Below are positions 10,752 to 22,087 of a stretch of DNA of 64,000 nucleotides, in pieces. The notes beneath the pieces were generated by a model, which saw only the letters and a program-made list of their open reading frames with translations, was not told the DNA's origin and did no database searches. A program made the position numbers and the translations under genes. Origin of the DNA: Gyrodactylus bullatarudis (taxonomy: Eukaryota; Platyhelminthes; Monogenea; Gyrodactylidea; Gyrodactylidae). The stretch spans positions 111,629 to 175,628 of the forward strand of contig SSNU01000127.1 in assembly GCA_012064415.1 (NCBI GenBank), in the 5' to 3' direction. How positions within the stretch are numbered: the first letter of the stretch is position 1; each line of letters starts with the position of its first letter.

Positions 10752-13700
10752 TTATATTTTAGTTGATTTCATTGCTGGCTCAGAACTATCACCACCTTCG
10801 CCTCTTCTCTTTGAAATTATGGACTGGATTTTATTCCATTCTTTGTCAAGTTGTTGTTTCTCATCCTTTTTGTTGATTCGTCGAGTTTTTCTGCCATCAT
10901 TCATCTTCTGACCGTACTGAAATGCTGCTTTTGGTAAGGCTTCCTTGGACGACATGTATTCGCTATATTCCTCATTAGTATCAAAATCCCAACGTCCAAG
11001 GGGTCCTTTTTTGGTACCAACATCCATCTTTAAGAGATCGGTTTCCTCATCAGAATCTCCCATAGCATCAAAGGATTCAGCGAAACCTGGATAGCACTCA
11101 TCATATCCAGTTACTTGAGACTTTTTCAAAAGCTTATCGAGATTTCCCTGTAAATAAATTTTACAATAAGTTGATGGGATAATTTCAAAAAACACACCAA
11201 GAGAAATTTTTGTTCCATAAATCACCCCAAGAAAAATTTTTTCCACTATTGAACACAAAAATTTACAAAAAAATTAATTTTACAAACAAGAAATAATTTT
11301 ATTTAACACTAAATTTCATTACCCTTTTTTCAACCCTTGATTTTTTACGGCTTGTGCATGGTCATCCACGGTTTTTATTTATTCTGTTCAAGTTCCGACC
11401 CCTTCAGATTTTCGACGTCACAGAGCATGATAAGCTTCTTTCAAGCTTTGTATTCACTTGGGACATACTTTTTAGGAGAAACTTTTAACTTATTAAGTTG
11501 ATCTTTAGAAACATAAAATAGATCTTCTTTAGGGGTAGCGAAGATTTGTAAGAACCTAGATTCGCGTAAGTTTTTTTCCATCAAAGGTTCTATATAAGGA
11601 GAAAGTTCACTTTCAATCTTTAAATAGATGTTTAGCCGTTCTAAGAATATATCGGACAATAAATTTGTTATAATTCAATTAACAGTATTAGTAGAAGACG
11701 ATAATTATGATGAAAAGGTAGAGAGGGAATTCTGAAATAATATTAATTATAATTGATTTGAGTTAAAGAGTTGAAATTTTCGTTGGGGTCATTCTTAGAA
11801 AAAAAATTTTCTTTGGTGTTTTGTGGAATTAACGCTAAGTTGATTGTATTAAACTAGATCTTGGATCATGACTTATTTTTATTGAAAGATGAAAACCTTT
11901 CCTGTTTAATTAGCCTAAGAATGGAACTCTTTGCTTTTAAAATATGCCAATACTCTGTTGAAAAGAATATTAGAAAATGGTTCCAAATTCATGTTTATCA
12001 AGGAATATTTGGGGATTATATTTTGAAATTTTTTAATCCAATTTTTACTTTGCGATAAAGAGTAGAGTTTGCAAGACACTTTTCTATATAGAAAATATAT
12101 TTGATAAGGTTTAATAGGAATTATTTTTCTCATTTTCTAGTGATTGAAAACATAAACTCGAAAAGTTGAAAATCATGTTTTAGCCTAATAAAGAGTAATA
12201 AAATTCTAGTTTATTTTAGTGTTTAAAATGATGATTGAAAGTAATAAGGTGGAATTTCTTATTTTCCTTTGTAGGATAAAATAAACTCTGACTTGAAAAA
12301 TTGAAGAAATTTTGAGATTTACTCAAAAATAGACTTTTATGATGTATAAACTTTTTTAGAAAATGGAGCAACAAGGCAGTTGTTGTTAAGACTCATTTAA
12401 AAAGTTTCTATCAAGTTGATTACGCTTTTTCCAACCTAATTTTGACTTTAGTTTCACTTAAATTTCCCACGAGAAAATATAGAATTTAATTAATTGAATG
12501 ATAACAGATGAAATCAATTATGTGATACGATATATAGAATTAAATTACCTTATCATTTGACTTGTTTATTGCATCTTTCTTTGCACTTTCCATGGCAACG
12601 ACAGAGCTAATTTCTTTAATCTTGACCGTTGTTGGTTTAAGGGAATCATTAAGATTGTCTTCTACTTTATCAAAATACTTTCCTTTCATTGGTCTTCCCT
12701 TACTGTCAACAGGTATACTTTCTTCCATTTCAGCGGAGGGATCTCTAACCTTTTTAGAGACTGTGGGAATGTAAACTGTTGGGACATCATCATAAATTGA
12801 GAGGGAATTTTTGGCTTCTCTTTGATTCTCCTCCGATATACTCTCAATACTGTCGACAATCTTTTTAATTGTTTTTGACTTTTTCGATTGTCTTTTGCCT
12901 TCGCGAAGATATGAAAGGATTTGAGTTAATTTCGTTATGATAATTTCATCTGTACTTCCTGTATCATTGTTCAGGGAGAATCCCTGATTCAAAATATCCA
13001 TTTTACTTCGAATAATGGTAGTGGGAACATAAAAATCTCCAATTTCCTCATCTAGTTCAACTCTGTAAGCCATACGTCCGGGTATGAAGTATTCATTCCG
13101 TTTCAGAGGTTTTGAAGAAAATAATACTTTTTGAACATTCAAAGCTAGAGGATTCTTTGGTTGGAGATCTTGTTTATTCTGAGAAACAGGTTTTTTTTCT
13201 ACCTTTACAAGTTCCTCGTCTAGGATTTCATCACACTCTTCTTCTTTATTTTGAATTTCTTGACGAACCTTTTGTAATAAAACATAATCTAAACCTTTGA
13301 CCAAATGCGTATGCTCCATATCACCACCGAGATACTTGGATTCCTGAATCAAGAGCCTTCTCTTTTCAGCTAAAGTAGGTCCTGCAGCAAGAGGTCCAAC
13401 AGCTTTGTAGTCTCCTCCAACTTCACCCTGTAGAGCTGGGCCTAGGTTATTTTCTCCTTCTTCGCCATTTAAACGACCATCACGACGTTCTTTAGCTCGA
13501 TCACGATATTTCGGAGTTGGACATTCTGCATTTGATTTAACCTTTTCTTGTTTTGATGCTTTAAACTTGTGCTTGGACTTTTTCTTATCCTTATCAGACT
13601 TTATTTTAGAGCTGAATACTGGTTTTTTCTCATCTTCCGGAGCGTACTCAGCTTTAGGTGTTTTTTCTTGGTACTTGTGAACTACTCTAGGAGTTTCCAA

Positions 13701-13757
13701 CAGTTTTCTGAAATCACTATTGGATAAAGGTCGATGATCGTCATTTTCTTCGCTCAT
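10752..13757 (-). CDS. IK: IK/RED splicing factor, two coding exons
   Basis: Exon 1 is 13757-12549 (start MSEENDDHRPLSNSDFRKLL) and exon 2 is 11147-10752. The donor AAG|GTAATT and acceptor TTTACAG|GGA are both phase 0, giving 534 residues against 557 in human IK/RED. RED_N hallmarks are KYRDRAKERRDG, GGDMEHTHLVKGLDYVLLQK, FIPGRMAYRVELDEE and KLTQILSYLREGKR. RED_C hallmarks are GPLGRWDFDTNEEYSEYM and KEALPKAAFQYG. RED is a component of the spliceosomal B complex, and in animals it also acts in mitotic checkpoint localisation (family knowledge). The long RE/RD/RED dipeptide tract of vertebrate RED is absent. The intron (11148-12548, 1401 bp) contains a MULE. The terminal exon lies inside the palindrome and exists a second time at 5720-6115. 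The gene starts 103 bp from the divergently transcribed ODAD1-like gene. Confidence 0.93.
11176..11835 (-). mobile_element. Mutator-like element (660 bp) in the IK/RED intron, with perfect 9-bp target duplication
   Basis: Terminal repeats read GGGATAATTTC on the left and GGAATTAACGC on the right. They are flanked by identical 9-bp duplications TAAGTTGAT (11167-11175 and 11836-11844), as expected for Mutator-like elements. The minus strand keeps a coding relic at 11659-11441 (IESELSPYIEPLMEKNLRES, ATPKEDLFYVSKDQ); the SWIM finger region seen in the 57.6 kb copy is deleted here. The insert ends 28 bp from the IK/RED 3' splice site. The outer palindrome edge (11485) cuts through it. Confidence 0.85.
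11836..12548. other. Rest of IK/RED intron, no further feature recognised
   Basis: AT-rich intronic sequence between the MULE and the exon 1 donor. Small open frames at 11861-12133 on both strands show no known motif. Confidence 0.5.
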
Positions 13758-13860
13758 TTGAAAAAGTGTATTGACATAACAACATATTTTGTATTTACTG
13801 ACAGTTTTAAATTTTTTTTGGTTACAATTTGAAAGTATAATCAAAAATTTTATTCAAGAG
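13758..13860. promoter_or_regulatory. Shared promoter region between divergent IK/RED and ODAD1-like genes
   Basis: Only 103 bp separate the two start codons, which face away from each other, so both 5' untranslated regions and both core promoters must lie here or overlap the first exons. No convincing TATA box can be told apart from the AT-rich background. A bidirectional promoter is inferred from spacing alone. Confidence 0.5.
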
Positions 13861-16157
13861 ATGGATCAATCTATTTCCTCCGATATAGTTTATATTCGTG
13901 AGAATCAACTGATAGAAGAGCTGAACCTGCTCAAAAGTAAAGTTCGCTTACTTCAGGTCTCTAAAAAGAAATTCAAAAGGAGTTTTAACATTAACATCTT
14001 TAAATCAAAGTGGGTAGTTAAAAATACTAAAATATAGTAAGGAACTCGAATATCTTGAAAAAGATTATCAGGAAATTATCACCCTTCTTGATCTTTATAA
14101 TAATAACAACAACAAAGCTCATAAAAAATTTCAAGTTAACAAATTGAACAGTTTTCTTCTTGCATACGAAAATTGTTTAGAGTACATCCTTCAAGAATCA
14201 AATAGACTCAAGATTCTTGAATCTGAAGTAAATAATTTTTAACTTAGATAATTAAAGTTGATAAACATGAAAAATTTAACTGGCAAGTTTCATGAAGTTG
14301 AAGATAGAGATAAAATTGACACAGAAAATATTGAAACTTGTCTTGAAAGATGGAATCATAAATTGGGAAAGCTTCAAGAATCAAATCAAAAACTATCAGA
14401 TGAAATAGACTACGTAGAAAAGGACAATAAACTTTATTCAAACTTGATTCAAAATCTTGAAGCTGAAGAGAAGAAAATAAAGTCACTCATTAATGATCTA
14501 CGCAACGATGCTATTGAAATGTTTTCCCACAGGGAGGAGAACTCAAAAAAACTCAAAATAATAAAAGAAAGAGAAGAGAAAGAGAACTCCTTATATCAAA
14601 TAGAATATAAAGATTTGTCTCGTTCAATCGAGTATATCGAACAAAAGGAAGAGTTTATCTATAAAAAAATGAAAAAAAGATCATCTGAATTCTTAAATAA
14701 TGTTAGTGACCATCATTCATGTATCTACTTGAAAGTAAAAATTAAAAATAATAATAAAATAATTTTGAATTCAAAGATTGATAAGGAACTGGAAAACTGC
14801 AATGAACTTTCCTACGATGTATCAACATTCGAACGCTTCGAGAACTTGATGATTAAACTTCAAACAATTACTGGACATAAAAACTCTTTCGGCATTATAA
14901 ATGAATTTCGAAGAAAGGAAACTGAATTTCAATCTCTTTTTGACCTGGTCGAAGAGAAAAATGCCACTTTTGAGAATATTGAAAAATGTAACAAGAACTT
15001 GAGAGACAGCCTAACACTGGCCAAAACTGATATTCTGAGAGAGAAGAAAGAACTCTCAGCTAAATTGAGTACAATTAAAGTTAGTTTGTACAGTTGGTTC
15101 TGGGATAGTAAAAATGTATTTCATCTAGGTAATCTTTGATAAATTTTTTATTTACTTTTGAGTAAGTAAAAAAAGAATGTTGGAATTCTATTAGGATGAT
15201 TTTCTCAATGATTTTCAGAAGGAACTATTTCTCTTAAAATTTCATTCAATTTTATTCGTAAAACAGCTGAGTTATTCAAAAATTTCGAGTCTGTGCATGT
15301 CTCGTTAATGTTCGATGGTTTGATTGAATTTTCTTTCTACACCTTACTAGGATAAACAGGAGAATACACGAAAAAATATCGATGAGATTTCAGAAAAACA
15401 AAAAAAACTGGTTTGTTTGAATAAAGAAATCGAAAAGAGTCTCAACAGGTGTTTGGGAAGCGTCCATAATCTCTCTGCCGCGAAAAGTGATTCTACAGGC
15501 ATGAAAAAACTCGAAGATGCTCTCACCAAACTGTTGATAATTGAGGAAATTTCACATGAGAAAGATTCCAACTGTGCATCATCAATTCCACAATCGCCAA
15601 ACGTCAACAGTCTACAACTGACAAATAAATCAAGTGATAAAGTGTCACATTTACCAACAAGGTTAGTTATTATAATTATTATAATAACTAATTATAATTA
15701 TACTAATTATTATTCTTGATGTAGGACGAAGTGAATTTCTCATTGTAACTCTTAATGTCTTTCTGTTTTTTGAAAATATTGCCCTAAAAGCAATAGAGAC
15801 TAGAGAGTTAATCTCTTCCTTTATCTGAGCAATCAATGAAGTCATATTAAGAAAGACGAAAAGAATAGCGCTTTATCTTGTGGTATACCCATCAGCTTTC
15901 ACTTGAAAAACATGAAACGAATGATGGGTTGAATCTGCTTTTATAGTATCTTTTCATAAATATTACGACAAAGTCAGATATTCTCACGATTTTTATTATT
16001 TTCCAGTGATAACCTGTTCAATTTTGATGATCTCGATGTTACGATTTCGTCTGATCTACAACCCCTGAGTAGAATGGAGCTCATCTCCAAAGAACTCCAG
16101 GACATAATGAACACAGAGAAGCCAAAGAGGTCAACAAAGAATAAAGAAAAAAATTAA
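13861..16157 (+). CDS. Outer dynein arm docking complex protein, CCDC63/ODAD1-like, five exons
   Basis: Exons are 13861-13956, 14018-14227, 14288-15079, 15360-15661 and 16007-16157. Phases are 0, 0, 0 and 2 and all agree, giving 516 residues (human CCDC63 is about 563, ODAD1 about 670). The protein is almost entirely charged coiled coil. The family-typical stretch lies in exon 3: a Y-rich DLSRSIEYIEQKEEFI segment and then FENLMIKLQTITG, NEFRRKETEFQSLFDLVEEK. Proteins of this family dock outer dynein arms onto axonemal doublets, so expression in flagellated or ciliated cells is expected. The first two introns are about 60 bp. A second short exon could hide in the 280-bp intron 3. Family assignment rests on the FENLMIKLQTITG-type block and architecture; the exact paralogue is not resolved. 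Confidence 0.75.
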
Positions 16158-19100
16158 CAAATTGACTAGTTTGTTTTAGCTTCATAAATTAGAATACAGT
16201 AGTCTTTCATTTTAATGCAAAATGACTACACTTTGGTAATTTGATACATTTCTATTTCTATATTTCATTCTGTATTATTTCAACAATGAGGAGTGGGTCA
16301 TTTAGATTAGACAGTTTTAAAGCCAATGGCCAACAACAATAATGTTGACCTTACTCCATTTCTCGAAATGTCAAGTTTTCCAGAAGACTGGTTTCAAATT
16401 ACACACTATAGAGTCCTTTTTTTGAATAATCAGTTAAATAGGATATTATTAAAAACAGCATGACATGACTCTATTACGAGAGTTAGTAATTAATTAAGAA
16501 ATGGAAATAATTCCCGAGGCAATCTTGCTTATCTGATGCCATCTTGAAGCGGAGGTTAATTATGCTACGATGTTGATTGTTTTTGATTTGACGAAATAAA
16601 ATTTTGGAATTATTTTGCAGTTTTTGAATTTGGTCTTAGAATTTGCAAAAAATAAACTTGAGTATTCCCAATACAAATATAGATCGAAATCAATTAGAAA
16701 GAAAATCAAATTCCCCATCAATTTTAGTGTATGGATGGGAAAAAATTAGCGCGCCAAAAGTTCAATTGTACGAAAAATATTAAAATTCAATACTTTTGAA
16801 TCAATATCACAAAAATTTCATTTTCAATTTTGCTATCTTCGTCTTAGAATTGTCTTTAGAATTTTTGAGAAATTAACTCACAATACTGTTCCAATTCAAT
16901 GAATTCGATAGACTCCTCTATCATCATAAGAGTACAAAAGACAGCTCAACCTATTAACAAGATGTGGCTATTTGTTATTATAATATTACTATTTCCATTG
17001 ATATCTACAACTGTAACTTGATGGATCTCCTCACACAATTTTAGATGTTAGAAATCGGAAATTTTCATTAAAGAGTCAAACAGTATTCAACTCATGGTGG
17101 CAGATGTAGACGCTTATGGTACTTACTTAGGACTCAAAGCTGGCCATCAACATTGCGAGGCTTTAGTTAATTCTTTTATTATTCAATACTTTACAAGAGA
17201 AATTCTAAAGAAATGAGCCTCGTCTTCTGGTTAGCATTTCTCTTGAATAAAGGCGAATTTTTCATTAATACTTAATACACTAGCATAAAGAGTAAGACTA
17301 TCAATATAGAAGAAAAACTTCTCTTAAGAAACTTTTTTTCAATTAACATCATTGAGTGTTAGTGGAATAAGCTATCTTAGGTAGGTGAATTTCTGTTGTT
17401 CTCAGCAAAAAAATAAAGGGCGAGAAAAAACTCTTTTCTTTTCTTAAAAATTCAAAGAAGAACATTTTTGTTACAAAAGGAACTGGTTTCAATGGTCTCT
17501 GGATATTTTCCTTGTCATCCCTGACAATGGAAGAACACTCATCAATACGATACATTTTTATGACTCAATGATAAACAAAAATATTCTCACATGAGAAAAT
17601 ATGCATTGCATTAAGCATTCAGCTTAAAATCATCCATTAGTGGGTAGACTTAAAGATGAGAAAAGATGCTAATGCTTTTTAATGTACACTTGATAAAGCC
17701 TCGAATGGTTGGTTAGTTATCTCAATACAGCTTCAATTTTTAATGAGAAATGAACTATCTAATTAAATGGATTCGATCAATGCTCTGAAAAATGATTAAA
17801 TTTTTTTTTAGGGATACTTTATTTGGCGACTGATCTAATTATGGCCTACAACGATGATTTTATGATCGTCTTTACCATTTATTTCGAGCTACCAATGTAT
17901 CGACTTTGCGATTTTCTACTTTTTCAACGTTTACCTCAAGATTTTTGTTGATTTTAGACAAAAAAAGTTATTCAATGCTGATATTTTGGATCAATATTAG
18001 ACAAAAGATTCGAATTTGGTCAAAACAGCTCACAGGAATTCGTCATTAATATGGGAAATCGAAAAATCTTAATTTTCCAATTATCCCGTACGAAAATGAC
18101 CCAAAATGTTGATCCAAAATATCAGAATCTTATCGCTTCAAATCTTCGAAATCGATAAAAATTTTGAGTTCAGTTTTAAAAAAGTGGAAATTTCGTACAT
18201 TTTTATGGTAAATTTTCATCTTAACATTAACTAGCTTTAGTTCAAAACTGATGACAAAGAGTTAAACTATATTTCAGAATAGTTGAAATATTAACACAAA
18301 TTCTCGTTAGCTATTTTTTAAAAGCTTTAATTCGTTTAGCCTCCAAACCATAAAAATTAAAAGTTCAATGGTTCATATGGAAAATCGTTTGGTTTTGAAT
18401 CTAGGATGAGGCATGATTTGAAGAGATATTGTTCTCATCTTCAACTTGTTCATTTCGAAATGTAAATCTACCAATTGTAAGAGAATCTTGTATCCATCGG
18501 AACAATGATTTTTGACAGCTGTCAAAATAATAAAAAGTATTTTACATAAAAGCTATTGTAGCTACAGTTCTCAGGCTTGTCTCTTTTAGATCTATATTTC
18601 CGTTTGACACAATCGTATCTTATTGGCATGTAATTTGTGAAAAGTATTTTATTTCTCTTTAAAAAACTAACCTTTAAGAAAGTTTTTAATATCTTATCGG
18701 TAAATTCATAATATTGAATTTGAAAAGAAATTGAAGAAGATATTCAAAACCATATTAATACACCTTTATATTCAAGCAGATTACGATGCAGTGAATTAGG
18801 ACTCATTTTCCTGACTAACTGATATTGAAATTAATCAATAAATACAGAATCAAAATACTGCTTAAAGAGATACATTTTCAATAGACATCAATCAAAATTT
18901 GTACTTAAAGAAGATTAATAATTACAATTTTCTCTTGATTTCTCTTTCTCTATAAAAACTGATTGATATGAAAAAAGTCCATAATTTGAGTTAACTTTTG
19001 GATCCTTTTGTGTATGTTTAATAAACATTTTTTATGTCTACGTAAGATTATACAATTTAGAATCAAATGAAGAGTTAGTAAGGAAGCAGATAATTTATAA

Positions 19101-19780
19101 ATTTTTTCTACTCTGTATAACACCAATAACTAGTTCTTAATCTTAATATTTTATAATACAATCAGGACTAACTAAAAATTTCCCTATCAAACTATTACAC
19201 AATCTATTCAGATAGTTCCTAAGTCAATAAATGATCCGAAATTAAGATGATGAACTCAATGATCTTTGTTTTAATAAACTGAGAAAGTTATCTTGACTGT
19301 TTGTAGATTGTAGATAGAAAAAAGAACTTTTTATGAAACGATATTAGAAAAAACTCTCTCCACTTTAAAATATTGCCTGTAACTCTGTAAATTATACAAT
19401 TGATTACATTGAATAATTAAAATCACATGTATATCATTATTTTATCTGGATGAGAAAAAAATATTTCATCGTCTTGATCCTAATCAAAAAGAATTATAGG
19501 ATGGTTTAATTGACAATTCCCATTAAAAGTAATCTACTCTTCAATATATCTGTGTGCCTATAATAATATGTACACATAGACGACATTAATGTGTGTCAAT
19601 CTAAAACAGTTCATTCCCTATAATAATGCATTAATAATTATTTATAATTATGCAACTAAGGTTATATAATTATATGATAACTTTTCAACGTGTATTTATT
19701 TACTCCTAGAGTTGTATGTGTCAATTATAAAAAAAGGTTTTATACAAAAATCATAATTGATTACACGGGTGGTTGGGGGG
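16158..19780. other. Intergenic AT-rich region, no supported gene
   Basis: No exon with matching splice phases was found. The stretch near 17.93-18.2 kb resembles the dispersed non-coding repeat seen at 38.06-38.40 and 62.22-62.72 kb (shared words around TTCGAATTTG and GATATTTTGGATC). A minus-strand frame at 17349-17555 is discussed among the rejected items. Confidence 0.45.
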
Positions 19781-20069
19781 TTGCGATAAATTTTTGCTAA
19801 AAACTGATTATAGTGTAAAATTTAACGCAGATTCTGAATCTGCTTCCGAAAATTTCCTAAGTTGCCCATTTTTTGCGCAATTCGCGAAAAACCGAAATAG
19901 CACAATTTTCATAATCGGGACTTGAATAAATCAATTTTTCTCGATTTATTTTTTCTCGATTCTGATTGGTTCATTTTGATTAGCACAATAATTTCCGATA
20001 AAACTGAAGGATTTATAATAAATGATTAAATCAGTATAGACAATAACAGGGATTTGTATATTTATAAAA
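19781..20069 (+). repeat. Left terminal inverted repeat of the 19.8-22.7 kb transposon
   Basis: It matches the reverse complement of 22088-22699 over its whole length, allowing for the insertion in the right repeat. Marker words shared in inverted form include AACGCAGATTCTGAATCTGC and CAATAACAGGGATTTGTATA. Confidence 0.85.
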
Positions 20070-20313
20070 AAACTTAATTTTGATATTGAGTTATAGTTTT
20101 TTAAGTGTCTGTTTTATTGTTTTTCAAAGTTTTTCTTCTTAAAAAATTGCATTTCATTATTTTTTTTCTTAAACGTATGTATAATGTGTCTACACACCCT
20201 TTTCCCCATCCTGATATTTTCTTATTGGTTGTATTCGACCAAACCTTAACCAATCACAGTATTCAACAGGATTTTAAAATATGTTATTTTGTAATTGAAT
20301 TCATTTAACAAAA

Positions 20314-21920
20314 ATGGATCTTCGTGTCTTTCAATGGCGTAATGATAAAGAAAAATTTTGCTATGTTTGTGGATTCTATTTCGCTAACCGAAGGATGTAC
20401 ATAATCACTGATGAAATATCAAGAAAAATTATGAATTATTTCAACCAACTGGTTAACCATGGGAGACATTTTTCTCCTTCCAAGTTGTGCCTTTCATGCT
20501 ACTCAAAAATTAGTTACCCAAATAGGAGCTCCTACAGAAATAAGATTAAAGTTTGGTCTGAACCCTTCAATCATGAAGAAGATTGATACTTTTGCTTGAC
20601 GCGAATTTGTGCAAATAGAAGGCCATCGACTCAAGTTAGTTTGAAGATTTGCATATCCTGTTGTTAGACATTTATGAACATTGCATTCCAGAATTATCCA
20701 AATTTATGAACGTGTCGTGATGTTCCTAGACTGCAACAGCCCCTTATCAATGTTCAACAGGATCCAGAATCTAGTGGTAACACTATCGAAGAAGAAGATG
20801 GAATGACTGTGCGCTTGACCCAGAAAACCCTTGACAAGATCGTTAGAGTATCCAGGCTTTCCAAAAAAAATGCAGTTGAGGTTGGACGAATCTTAGTGAG
20901 TCATAAAATAAATGGCGGAGGAGTAACATTTTCTCATTATAAAAGTAGAGACCTTATTTTTCATTTGAAGACAATCTTTCTTTTTGTAATAATATACCCG
21001 GATTATTCAACGAGCTTTCATATGAATTTAATCCAAACTCTCTAAGGCTTTTCATAGATTCGTCCAAAAATAGTCTTAAAGCAGTTCTTCTAGATAATCT
21101 GAACGTAATTCCATCTATTCCAATAGCTTATTCCAGAGAACTGCCCGAAAACAGAGAGAGTATTGAGATAATTCTAGATAAAATTAGTTATTATGAATAT
21201 AATTTTTTCATAATCGCTGATTTTCAAGTAATAGGCTTTTTAATGGGAATTCAAAGAGGGAACACATCCTTCCCATGTTTTCTCTGCTTATGGGAATCAA
21301 GAGCTCGAGGTACTCATTATGACCCAAATTTTTTTCCTGTTCCAAGAGGAGTTGGAATGGGCAATAACAGAATTAATGAGCCCCTCGTTGAGAATAATCG
21401 AATTCTTCTTCCACCTTTGCACATAAAATTAGGAATTTTTAAGCAATTTATGAAAGCATTGGTTTCTAGAAATTCCCATTCTCTGGAGCATGTTTATGCT
21501 AAATTCTCATATATTTCAAGAACTAAAATAGATGAGGGAATACTCACTGGTCCTCAAATTAATGATTTGATAAAAGATGAAATCTTCTCTCTTGTTCTTG
21601 TAGAAGAAGAACTTTGAGCATGGAATTCTTTTAAAGATGTGTGTTTAAATTTTTTTGGGAATAATAGAGACCCAAATGCTAGAATATTAGTTGAAGAGCT
21701 TCTGGTATCTTATGCAGAGTTGGGTTGTCTCATGAACTTGAAGTTACATTTCCTTCGTTATCATTTTGATTTTTTTCATCAAGTTCCACTTGGTACTATC
21801 TCAGATGAACAAGGTGAAAAAATGCACCAAATGATGATGTTCATTGAGGAAAGATATTCAGTAATAAATTTGGAACATTGTCTTTCAGATTACTGTTGGT
21901 TTATAAAAAATACAGATTAA
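20314..21920 (+). pseudogene. Transposon-encoded zinc-ribbon protein, broken by frameshifts
   Basis: Coding blocks at 20314-20583, about 20770-21240, 21243-21617 and 21639-21920 are in different frames but read as one protein in order. The N-terminal block has CYVCGFYFANRR and, about 45 residues on, LCLSCYSKI: two CxxC pairs, suggesting a zinc-binding ribbon. Later blocks contain IQRGNTSFPCFLCLWESRA, LPPLHIKLGIFKQFMKAL, ISDEQGEKMHQMMMFIEERY and DYCWFIKN. The conserved acidic and histidine residues (SDEQGE..H) could belong to a nuclease-type core, but this is a guess. I recall similar uncharacterised proteins as repetitive in other arthropods. At least three frameshifts make it non-functional. 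Confidence 0.65.
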
Positions 21921-22087
21921 AGATAGAGAATATTGTTGCTCCCCCAAAATTTGTTTTATACTCAATCAAAACCATACAATGTAGAAGAAATTCTGAAAAT
22001 TTAAATTTGATAAAACAGTTTTACAATATTTTATAATACAAGAATTGTAAATAAAAAAATCAGATAAAACTTCAATGTAAACGTTTT

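Larger units (their letters stand above)
8454..11485 (-). repeat. Giant palindrome, right arm (3032 bp)
   Basis: This is the mirror of 5382-8413. Its outer edge at 11485 falls in the middle of an intact MULE inside the IK/RED intron, so the arm boundary does not follow any element boundary on this side. Near-perfect identity means a very recent event, ongoing gene conversion, or a read or assembly snap-back artefact; sequence alone cannot separate these. Confidence 0.95.

Noticed and set aside
15221..15349. Possible extra exon of the ODAD1-like gene (KELFLLKFHSILF or the ISLKISFNFIRKTAELFKNF frame)
   Set aside because: The better-looking frame is not reachable with the available splice phases, and the other would need a second weak intron. 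The five-exon model is already in phase.
17349..17555. Minus-strand frame MYRIDECSSIVRDDKENIQR
   Set aside because: The first 30 residues look coding-like, but there is no convincing donor, acceptor or neighbouring exon to support a gene.
20105..20308. Open frame between the left terminal repeat and the zinc-ribbon block of the transposon
   Set aside because: It is phenylalanine-rich and AT-driven with no motif, likely untranslated transposon sequence.
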